Origin: Epithemia pelagica
Lineage: Eukaryota > Bacillariophyta > Bacillariophyceae > Surirellales > Surirellaceae
Length of the DNA stretch: 64,000 nt
Reading direction: 5' to 3'
NCBI GenBank assembly: GCA_946965045.2
Contig: OX337240.1
Location: forward strand, 186,001 to 250,000
The notes below the pieces were generated by a model. The model worked only from the letters and a program-made list of their open reading frames with translations. It was not told where the DNA came from and searched no databases. The first letter of the stretch is position 1. Every line of letters begins with the position of its first letter. Position numbers and translations under genes: made by a program. Shown here piece by piece: positions 1 through 8,221 of this stretch.

Positions 1-964
1 CCACCACCACCACCTTCTCCAAACCAGCAAGCAAAACCACTCAACCTAATCGTCGTGGCATTGAAGTTTGGACCACCCCTTGCATTGTAACCTGTTTTGG
101 CCAACAGTTGTTGGCGCAGTGTAGCATGTTGCTCAATCCGGCCAATCCGCAATTGTCGGGGTTGTCGCAATTTCCCTATTTTCCGCGAGGAGGTCCCGTG
201 CCAGCTTCCGACATAAAACCATGCACAAGGATTGGCAACCCTTGGGCCATGTCAGTGCGTGGGGTGGCATGGAAGTGGGATCGGGCATGATGTATGCCGT
301 GTCCGTCATTGATGGCCTCGTCCATCAATTGGGAGGATGGAAATTGCGAGCCGCCTGTCAGTGGCATCAACTACAAGCGCATGTGCGACAATCCAGTGGA
401 TTCTGGGGCGAGAAACCGGACCACCACACTACTTCCACGACCACTCCTACTCAATCGTCGTCGTCGTCGTCCCAACGTCCCATGGTCGAGGCGTGTCCCA
501 TGGGACACGTGGTAGAAACCACGCAGGCCTGCGACGCCTTGCTCCACCACTCTGCCGCCATTTGGCATACTGCACCGCCTTTTTGTCGGCATCACGACCA
601 GCCGGAACAGCGTCTCGCCCAGCAATCGGCCTTGAATCATCACCACCATTCCACCAACCAGAACAACCACAACAATAAGGAAATTCGATTGGCCGTGCCC
701 TTGGTGGGTGCCGGTGCACGAGGATTTTCCGTCGACGTGGCGATTCACGTTGCGGCGCAAGTCTGTGCCGATTGGATGTTGGAACATACAGCCACCACCA
801 ACGACAAGGATAGCAAGAAGAAGGACAATTCTCCACACACGGACCATGTTGGTACCATCACCTACACCACGGTCGTATTTGGACTCTTGGAACCAGCCCA
901 TGCCAAACAAGTGGTGGCCGCTCTGACGGGGAGATTTGAATCACAACCACATGAAGAAGAATGA
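1..964 (+). pseudogene. Macro-domain protein, 5' truncated by the window and frame-broken
   Basis: Two reading frames together give a macro (ADP-ribose-binding) fold. The frame beginning at base 3 carries the N-terminal part, with CSMLLNPANPQLSG matching the macro NAAN-type strand and loop, as far as about base 200. The other frame, open from before base 221 to the stop at 962-964, carries GGMEVGSGMMYAVSVIDGL and then LAVPLVGAGARGFSVDVA, the glycine-rich second ADP-ribose loop, and ends with VVFGLLEPAHAKQVVAAL, the usual last strand and helix. The switch between bases 180 and 220 needs a one-base indel or an unseen small intron. A Ser/Thr/His-rich insertion sits between the two halves. The 3' third of the gene is repeated downstream. 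Macro domains bind or hydrolyse ADP-ribose; no substrate can be assigned here. The family call is fairly secure; pseudogene status is an inference. Confidence 0.55.
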
Positions 965-1535
965 TTGAATCGATTGGCCGTGCTCTTGGTGGGTGCCGGT
1001 GCACGAGGATTTCCCGTCGACGTGGCGATTCACGTTGCGGCGCAAGTCTGTGCCGATTGGATGTTGGAACATACAGCCACCACCAACGACAAGGATAGCA
1101 AGAAGAAGGACAATTCTACACACACGGCAACCATGTTGGTACCATCACCAACACCATGGTCGTATTTGGACTCTTGGAACCAGCCCATGCCAAACAAGTG
1201 GTGGCCGCTCTGACGGGGAGATTTGAATCACAACCACATGAAGAAGAATGATTGAATCGATTGGCCGTGCCCTTGGTGGGTGCAGGTGCACGAGGATTTC
1301 CCGTCGACGTGGCGATTCACGTTGCGGCGCAAGTCTGTGCCGATTGCATGTTGGAACATACAGCCACCACCAACGACAAGGATAGCAAGAAGAAGGACAA
1401 TTCTCCACACACGGACCATGTTGGTACCATCACCAACACCATGGTCGTATTTGGACTCTTGGAACCAGCCCATGCCAAACAATTGGTGGCCGCTCTGACG
1501 GGGAGATTGGAATCACAACCACATGAAGAAGAATG
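686..1535 (+). repeat. Three tandem ~286-bp copies of the macro gene 3' end
   Basis: Copies begin at about 686, 971 and 1258 with CGATTGGCCGTG, giving periods of 285 and 287 bases. Each runs from the second ADP-ribose loop through the stop codon and ends CATGAAGAAGAATGATTGAA. Copies 2 and 3 lack the first half of the domain. The second copy has a changed segment near 1125-1150 (an extra CA-rich stretch) that breaks its frame, whereas copy 3 stays open to its own stop at 1534-1536. They look like recent unequal-crossover duplicates of the gene tail. Confidence 0.85.
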
Positions 1536-1540
1536 ATTGA

Positions 1541-2546
1541 AGAAAAGGTGTGCTAGGTAGTTTTCCAAGTTTTCTCGTCACAGACTCTGCACCAAAACCT
1601 GAGGAACAACAGTTTTGTCGGTCGTGGACACTCCCGTATCGACTACCTATACTCCAAAACCCAAACAGTTGTGCAAGAAACAACCAGGAGAACGACCCAG
1701 AAGAACACGACTGTCCGACTCCTTCGATGGAACCATCTTCCCCACACTGCAACGGCACAAAACGATAAACCACCAACCATCCTCCATGGAGCAGCCGCAG
1801 CCAAATCATCCAGAGGACCAACCACCACATCAAGTGACGTCCTTTTCCCGCGTCTTGCAGCAATTACACAAGGCGTGTTGTCAGAGTGACCTGGACGATA
1901 CCACGACGTATCCCTGCATGTCTTTGCCGATCAACAAGGCTTGGTGGCTTTCAGTCATTATGATGTATGGTTGGGATTGGAACGATGGACAAAGCCACTC
2001 CGTCACGACAAGGCCCAACGATTGCAACAATTGCGGCAATTGCGGCAATTGGTACTCGACAATCACAACAACACGACTCCAACGACATCGACCAACCGTT
2101 GGTCGTCCTCGTCACCCCCACACGTCACATCGCACTCGTCGTCGCGTCATCACCGACAAGGCCCTTCGTGTCGCATCCCCTGTTATCCAGTCCACCGCCT
2201 AGTTCTGTTTCGGGTGGTGGTACAACGACGACAAGTACCATGGCACCCCCTTCGGCCTTTCATCATCAGTACGGCGATTCCCAAGTACCACCACAGGACA
2301 TGTCGTCGTCATCATTGTCGAGTGACGAATGGATTCGAGTCCAGTGCGAACGCATTAGTTTGCCCTCTCGACTCTTTTCCTTTTACATTGCCAATGCCCA
2401 ATTGGCCCAACGGCCTCCTGGAGCCGAAAGCAGTCGATGCCGACGAGAACGACGACATGTCCGGAAACGAAGCATGGACCAGTCCATGCACGTCTAAGAA
2501 CAAGAAGAAGAACAAGCAATGGTTTCGACTAGAGGGGAGGGACTGA
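1541..2546 (+). pseudogene. Frame-broken coding remnant of unknown function
   Basis: Several overlapping plus-strand frames each hold a protein-like stretch that ends where another begins. One frame has TSFSRVLQQLHKACCQSD around 1840-1890. A second has GLVAFSHYDVWLGLERWTK around 1938-1995. A third has PLVVLVTPTRHIALVVASS around 2100-2160 and DEWIRVQCERISLPSRLFSF around 2325-2385. The end returns to the second frame with KAVDADENDDMSGNEAW. This pattern suits a gene that has taken several small indels. It may be the downstream part of the macro-domain gene or a separate gene. I do not recognise the family. Unrecognised small introns could explain some of the switches, but no clear GT-AG pairs stand out. 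Confidence 0.4.
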
Positions 2547-3226
2547 CTGTAATGAGGACGACGACTCGACCAGGACACGAGAATGCGTCGTGGTAGCAAG
2601 GTTGGACCTTTCTACAACGACTTGGTTGTTGTCGTCTCCTTCTTGGGGAAAAAAGAAAACAGTGTGCTGGACATGTGTGCAGGCACCACAGAACTGCAGA
2701 GTCTGTTGTACATTAATTTGAAACACATTGCTACCTAGAAAAAACCTTGATTCTACATGGGGATCCTGAAACACAAATCATTCTGCGCGTGAGTCTATCA
2801 TTCGCAATTACGGAAGAATCTCCTTTTCACCACCGTTCTTATACCATGGGAGAAACACTTGGAACAGATTTGCTTCCAAACAACCCCAAGAAGAATATGT
2901 TGTAGGAGCTGCCAAAAGTCTGTGTGGATCGTTCTTTGCACTCTCCTGGAGTACATGGTCTCATCTTGTGTGGTACGTACCGTTGTTTCATCGACACAGT
3001 GTGCAACCTGGTAGAAATTAGGATCTTGGTATAAACTATGATAGTATTATTCTCTGCTGTAATGAATGATTCTTCCACAACAACAACTAATTCATCTCCT
3101 GTACTTTTGCACCCATGGAGCAATACGATGAGTGATAGAGGATGGACTAAGTACTGGGAAAGTTTTTGCTCTCATTGTGGAAATGCGGCTTGCTAGTACG
3201 TTGTTATTTCTACAACTGTTTTTTAA
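2547..3226. other. Noncoding stretch
   Basis: No reading frame here looks protein-like on either strand. The sequence is mixed, with AT-rich patches around 2640-2760 and 3030-3080. It probably holds the 3' flank of the remnant upstream and that of the minus-strand gene ending at 3227. Confidence 0.4.
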
Positions 3227-3576
3227 TTAGGTATTGGGCCACTGCAAAAGTGCTTCGTTGTAGAGAGTCCGGAACGAATCGCAGCCACCAAGGCTCAACT
3301 TGATAGTAATGGTCATGGGCTCCAACGTCATTTGTGTATTGAGTGAGTATTGTGTCTTGATCGTGATGACACCTTTCACCATTGATCCACTGAGGGATTT
3401 CACACGTTTGTACTTGATCTGGTCGATCGAGCTAGCTGGAATGACCAGGTCTGGCAATGTGTCATCAAGTTTAGAACGATCGAAGGCACGGATAGATACT
3501 CTTGTTTTGTAGCTCTCTGTCAAGGAGCGCTGTAGTAGTAGAACTCCACGGTCAACCAGGAGTTTCCCATGGTCCC
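3227..3576 (-). pseudogene. 3' part of a host gene split by the copia insertion
   Basis: On the minus strand a frame enters from the LTR edge at 3576 and runs to a stop at 3227. It encodes about 116 residues, including KLLVDRGVLLLQRSLTES and IPASSIDQIKYKRVKSLSG. The matching 5' part lies across the 9.2-kb retrotransposon at 12739-12928. When the element and one copy of the target duplication are left out in thought, both parts are in the same frame, so this was one uninterrupted exon. Alternating hydrophobic stretches suggest a beta-rich domain, perhaps PH- or GRAM-like, but I cannot assign a family. The insertion must disrupt the product unless another allele is intact. Confidence 0.6.
3572..3576. 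other. Target-site duplication, left copy
   Basis: GTCCC lies directly outside the left LTR and matches GTCCC directly outside the right LTR. Five bases is the normal duplication length for Ty1/copia integrases. Confidence 0.85.
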
Positions 3577-4079
3577 TGTCAGAGTCACTAGCATACACTG
3601 GGTATACTAATAGCTAGGGGAATACCGCGTAGTCGGGGTGGAGATTGATCAAGTCTCCACACCAACCTAGAAGTCTTTTGCGTTGCAAAAACTCCTGTAT
3701 CGATATAATGATTAAAGCTATAGAGTAAACAAAGTGATCTTGAGTTCCTCATTTTGATTCTTCGCTTTGGTTTCCAGGAATTGATCTGCTATCTTGCAAC
3801 GCACAGCTTGATTCAAATGGACGATAGTTATCTCATTTGTTGTTTGTTGTGTCATAGGTTAGTTAGCAAAACATGAGTGTCGTAGACACAAACGGCGAGT
3901 GGCCCGGCGTTCTGTGGCGCCAAAGCCCATCCTGCGCGTTATGCATGCGCGGATTCCGACATGTAGGCTTATATCATTGGGTCATGCAACACAAACTGCC
4001 AGTCGTGCAAATTCAATATTTCAAAAACACAAGTACAAATTTGGAAACGCGACTGGTGCTAAAAACATAAACTGCGACT
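3577..4079 (-). repeat. 3' LTR of the copia element
   Basis: This 503-bp direct repeat of 12231-12733 reads TGTCAGAGTC at its plus-strand start and AACTGCGACT at its end. Read in element orientation it begins AG and ends CA rather than the usual TG and CA. Both ends are fixed by the flanking GTCCC duplication and by the purine tract abutting the inner edge. Confidence 0.9.
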
Positions 4080-4088
4080 CTCCCTCTT
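4080..4088 (-). other. Polypurine tract
   Basis: In element orientation the bases AAGAGGGAG lie directly upstream of the 3' LTR. This is the expected site and composition of the primer for plus-strand DNA synthesis, and it confirms the LTR boundary. Confidence 0.75.
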
Positions 4089-4105
4089 GGGCTTGGTGTC
4101 ACAGG

Positions 4106-7100
4106 TCACCATCCTTGATTTAGTTTTCGGATGGTCTCAAAGGTTTCTCGAGCCAGACCTTTCGTGAGGATGTCGGCCCGTTGCAACTTGGTGTCGATTT
4201 TGGAAATCGTAATCGTTCGATCTTCCATATTGGATTTCGAGGACACAATGGTTGCGTTTGTGGCTTTCACCTGGGACCAAAACCAGTGCCACTTGTTGTT
4301 TAGCGAGCGAGATCGAGAGGTGAGACGTTGGTTGGTGGCCACAAGGTAAGCACTATTGTTGTCCTCATGGACTTCTGCAGTAATCTGTGGCACACTTGGA
4401 TTGATTCTCACACAAGAGTTTAACTCGTTCAAGACTTCTTGCAACCAGACTACAACTCGCATGGCTTGAGACAGAGCCACGTATTCGGAGTGAAAGGTGC
4501 TTGTTGCAATTTCGCTTTGCAATTGAGATTTCCAAACCAGAGGACTTCCCCCGAAGAAGATGATATACCCAGTTCGGGACTTGGCGCTTGTTGGATCATC
4601 TTCTGGTTCTCGGCCGTGCAGACCCATGAAGTCTGCATCGACATAACAATCAAGCCGATAATCTTTGCTTGGGCGAAAGATGGTGCCGTTGTCGATGGTC
4701 CGTGAGAGATATTGGATGATGGCTTTGACGGCTTGAGCGTGCGATTGTTTTGGATCATTGGAAAAACGTGCCACTTGGCTCACGGCAAACGTTATATCTG
4801 GCCGTGTGTTGGTGGAGAGATACAACAACATACCAACCACTGACCGATAGTTCCAATTGTCTTTCATGGGAGGGCCGTTGGGATCACTTCCCAATCCAAT
4901 CTGCGCTGCAGGGGTCCAATTTCCGTTGCAGTCTTCCATCTTTGTGGTTTGGAGGATGCGCTTGATTAAGCCGGGTTGAGTCATTACAATCTCGTCCTTG
5001 TTCCGCTTGAAATCGATTCCCAGGTATTCTGCGAAATCGGAGTCTTTTGACAATTCGAAACCTTTTGTTTTCAGTCGTTCAATGAATGCATCCACAAGAG
5101 TCATGGTGGGTGCAACGATGCCACAATCATCCACCCAAATAAAGAGAAGCATGTCTGGTTTCATGAAGAAACATTCGTCATAGTCGCTTTTCTTGAAACC
5201 ATCTTCCAAAAGAGCTTCAATGAGTTTTTCATACCATAATCTAGGGGCAATGGTCAAACCGTAGAGACTCTTCAGTAGACGTAGGCAGGTGGGTTCTGAG
5301 CGGGTTGACTTGAAACCAGGTGGTATGTGGATCCAGATGGGTTCCTTGAGTTTTGCCTGGACGAAGGCATTGCTGAAGTCTATGCATACCATTACCCATT
5401 GTTGACTTAGGGCGTAGATCATGCAAATTTGGATGATTGCCCAATTTACAACTGGTGAATAGGCGTCTGGTGCTTGTTCTTGAAGGTCGCCTCTCACGCA
5501 GTAGCGTCCTTTGTGCTTCTTGATTGTTCCATCGGCGTGGCGTTTTCGTTTGAAAACCCATGTGCCTGGTAGAATCTTGGTTTTGGCAGCCGACTGTGGC
5601 TCTTCAATCCATGTCTCTTTTTCTGTTAGCTCATCAATTTCTTGTTTTGCTGCCTTGCGCCAGTGAAGAAGGTCTGCATCTTTCAACGCTTGGTCGTAGC
5701 TCAGAGTGTCGGGGTCTACGATGGTTGCCTTGAAGAGTCCAATTGTGGCTTGAAAGGGTAGGTTGTCAAGAGTATCGACGTGGGCAAGGTAGGACTTGTG
5801 TGTGGGGTCCATGGATTCGACGAGACGATTGGGTGAGCGTCGGTTTCGGCCGGATCGACGAGGGGCTGGAGAGGCATGCTCCCTCTGGTTGGATGGCTCC
5901 CTCTGTTTGGTTGGCTCCCTCTGTGGCTTGTGTTCAGGTGGTTGTGATTTGGGGGCAGGAGGAGCCTGTGTTGGTGTACTCTCCCTCTGCTCCGTGGGCA
6001 TGGTCCAATCATCTTCAAGGGAAAGGGGAGGGATTTTGTGCGGTGCAGCCAAAGTGGTGGGAGGAGGATTGGTCGACATGCGCGACGGAGCATCGGCAGG
6101 CGACGACGGAACACTGGGTGGGGCAGACACTGGACGTGGAGTACTGACTGGGTGGGGCAAGGGAGGGGCAGCCGTGGTTGAAGTTGGTGGGACGGCAGGG
6201 GTGTCGTATTCCAGTGGAACAGGAGGGGTCGCGTTTTCCATGGCCTCAAAGATCTTGTTTTTGGTGAGTTCGGAGGCAGTGGCTTCGGGCGCGTCATTCG
6301 GAGAATCGTCGTCTGCTGATGGATCGTCGTATCCTGGTGAGTGCAGAATGTTGTCCATGTTTGCGAAGATTTGGTCAACTGTTGCATGTGGTGAGTGGGA
6401 GTTTTCGTTGGTTGCTGCCACTGTTGCAAACCAGTCGTCAAAGACAACGTGGTATTCCGGTGAGATTGTGCCCGTGTCGAGGTTAAGTACGAGTGGAGCG
6501 GTGAGTGCATGTTGTTGGGAGAATCCAACAAACATGCAGCGTTGACTTCTTGGCTTCCATCGTGGTAATTTCTTACCGTCTTGTATTGTTTTGTTCAGAA
6601 CATATGCCGGTGCACCCCAGACATGAAGATCGTGGAAGCGGCGTTGCTCCCATCTTGTCTTGGTGAAGAGGTCGATGGGGGAAATTCCTGTTTCAATCTT
6701 GGGGAGTCGGTTGTAGATGAAAACAGCATGGTCGACGGCCATGGGCCAAAGAGTTGGGTCTGCAACTTCGGGCCAATGGGTGGCGGCGTGTAACATCATG
6801 GTCCTTGCCATGGACATGATGGTTTGGATGCTGCGCTCTGCCACGCCATTGTGGTGGTGTGCGCCTACACCGGCAAAGCTTGTTACTTGCTGAAAGGCTT
6901 GCAGGTGCTCGGTGTATTTCTTCGAGGTGAAGGCGGTGCCATTGTCTGTGTGATATTGTTGAATGATCACTCCTTGGTTCTGACATCGTTGTTCGTATTC
7001 TGTTTTTGCTTTTAGTGTTTGGTGGGTGTTAAGGTGAGTTTGCATAGATACATCGATGTATCCACTTGCGTGGTCTACGAAAATGCATCCACCGCTAAGC

Positions 7101-8191
7101 ATTGCTTCTTCTTTGGTTTTACCTTTTGATGTGTAGAGGCGTCCTTTTGTCGAGCAGATGAAGTGGTCTGCTGAAACTTGTTGACCGGGAAAAAGGTGGT
7201 TCTTTTTCAGGGCTCCTTCTTTGTCTTGTATTTTGACGGTTTTCTGTCCTGGGGAGTGCCTGGTCTTTTGTTTTCCATAAAGACAAGCGGCACACAACGG
7301 AGGAGTTGTCAGTTTGCAGACGGCAGTGTGGAGTCGTCGTGACGACTCATCATTCGACAATACACCAGAGCGGAGAACAAACTGGACGACGCGGAAGGGT
7401 GCATGTCCAAGCCGGATGTGCCATTGGCTCCAGACCTTTTGTGGTGCTGAGAGGTTTATGTTTCGTTCGTCGACTGTGGTGACAGTGGCAACGAATGCAG
7501 AGACTGAACGGTTCACTCCTAGTCGGTGGTAGCAGATGCTTTTCGGTAAGTTGCTTTCGGCTTCGATTTCGACTTTTATTGGTCTTCGAGCAGGGTCGTT
7601 TCTCACACCGCTGAGTTTGAGTCCTTGTGGTTCGATTTTTATGGTTTCCCCTTGGTATCGTTGTAAGAGGCTGCTTGTACTGAGAAGCCGACAGCCAGCT
7701 GCGGGTATGTACAGAGCAAGGAGTTCGATGCATCTTAGCCGTCCATGGACGTCTTTGATGTACCATTCCACGACTCCTTGGCTTTCGACTTGTGCTCCTT
7801 CGACCAAACCTTGGACCTGATAGTCAGGAGGTACGTCCCTCACTTTGTTTGGAATGAAATCGCTCTTGTCGTTCGTGATGGAGACACTTGCGCCTGAATC
7901 CCAAATGAGGAGAAAAGCTTGTTTGTCTTCCATTTCTGACTGAAATTTTCGTGGATGATTGATTGCAGCTTGGAGCGCCAGATTTTGGCTCATGGTGTAA
8001 GCATGTGCCTGTATGGTGGTGGTGCTCATGAGTGATGGAAGTGGCTGTGGTCCTTGCAGTGGTCTAATCGTTGTCTTGTTTGTCCTGTCTCGTTTGTGTT
8101 TCTTACGGTTTCGTCGATGTTTTGGTTTCCGTGGTTTGGACTTTGGGTGAGATCGGTGTCGGTCGTGGTGGGAGCGAGGTTTCGGTGCCAC
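4106..8191 (-). CDS. pol: Copia pol polyprotein (protease, integrase, RT, RNase H)
   Basis: The frame encodes about 1361 residues. An aspartic protease motif (WDSGAS) lies near residue 99. The zinc-binding pre-integrase region (WHIRLGHAPF to LCAACLYGK) spans about 235-305. The integrase core has SADHF near 340, HTDNGTAF near 415 and HHHNGVAER near 449. A proline-rich linker covers about 620-800. Reverse transcriptase has CIDFSNAFVQA near 935 and the catalytic WVDD near 1019. RNase H begins around YVDADF near 1184. The C-terminus (DILTKGLARE) is the normal copia ending, and the 3' UTR is only about 25 bases. The listed first codon is GTG; there is no ATG near the gag stop, and the frame is the same as gag, so translation probably enters from gag through the amber codon at 8222-8224. 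Confidence 0.95.
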   Translation of the reverse strand: MAPKPRSHHDRHRSHPKSKPRKPKHRRNRKKHKRDRTNKTTIRPLQGPQPLPSLMSTTTIQAHAYTMSQNLALQAAINHPRKFQSEMEDKQAFLLIWDSGASVSITNDKSDFIPNKVRDVPPDYQVQGLVEGAQVESQGVVEWYIKDVHGRLRCIELLALYIPAAGCRLLSTSSLLQRYQGETIKIEPQGLKLSGVRNDPARRPIKVEIEAESNLPKSICYHRLGVNRSVSAFVATVTTVDERNINLSAPQKVWSQWHIRLGHAPFRVVQFVLRSGVLSNDESSRRLHTAVCKLTTPPLCAACLYGKQKTRHSPGQKTVKIQDKEGALKKNHLFPGQQVSADHFICSTKGRLYTSKGKTKEEAMLSGGCIFVDHASGYIDVSMQTHLNTHQTLKAKTEYEQRCQNQGVIIQQYHTDNGTAFTSKKYTEHLQAFQQVTSFAGVGAHHHNGVAERSIQTIMSMARTMMLHAATHWPEVADPTLWPMAVDHAVFIYNRLPKIETGISPIDLFTKTRWEQRRFHDLHVWGAPAYVLNKTIQDGKKLPRWKPRSQRCMFVGFSQQHALTAPLVLNLDTGTISPEYHVVFDDWFATVAATNENSHSPHATVDQIFANMDNILHSPGYDDPSADDDSPNDAPEATASELTKNKIFEAMENATPPVPLEYDTPAVPPTSTTAAPPLPHPVSTPRPVSAPPSVPSSPADAPSRMSTNPPPTTLAAPHKIPPLSLEDDWTMPTEQRESTPTQAPPAPKSQPPEHKPQREPTKQREPSNQREHASPAPRRSGRNRRSPNRLVESMDPTHKSYLAHVDTLDNLPFQATIGLFKATIVDPDTLSYDQALKDADLLHWRKAAKQEIDELTEKETWIEEPQSAAKTKILPGTWVFKRKRHADGTIKKHKGRYCVRGDLQEQAPDAYSPVVNWAIIQICMIYALSQQWVMVCIDFSNAFVQAKLKEPIWIHIPPGFKSTRSEPTCLRLLKSLYGLTIAPRLWYEKLIEALLEDGFKKSDYDECFFMKPDMLLFIWVDDCGIVAPTMTLVDAFIERLKTKGFELSKDSDFAEYLGIDFKRNKDEIVMTQPGLIKRILQTTKMEDCNGNWTPAAQIGLGSDPNGPPMKDNWNYRSVVGMLLYLSTNTRPDITFAVSQVARFSNDPKQSHAQAVKAIIQYLSRTIDNGTIFRPSKDYRLDCYVDADFMGLHGREPEDDPTSAKSRTGYIIFFGGSPLVWKSQLQSEIATSTFHSEYVALSQAMRVVVWLQEVLNELNSCVRINPSVPQITAEVHEDNNSAYLVATNQRLTSRSRSLNNKWHWFWSQVKATNATIVSSKSNMEDRTITISKIDTKLQRADILTKGLARETFETIRKLNQGW

Positions 8192-8221
8192 AGCAATGGC
8201 ATGGGTTGGCTGGTATTCTCC

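Noticed and set aside
371-910. Long minus-strand frames opposite the macro-domain gene
   Set aside because: They mirror the coding strand and repeat with the tandem copies; composition (His/Arg/Gly runs) is that of an antisense shadow.
3873-4070. Identical 65-codon frames in both LTRs (also 12527-12724)
   Set aside because: They are antisense to the element, lie in regulatory LTR sequence and have no homology I recognise; duplication of the LTR explains their identity.
5796-6545. 249-codon plus-strand frame across pol
   Set aside because: It is antisense to the proline-rich linker of pol, whose skewed codon composition leaves the complement open.
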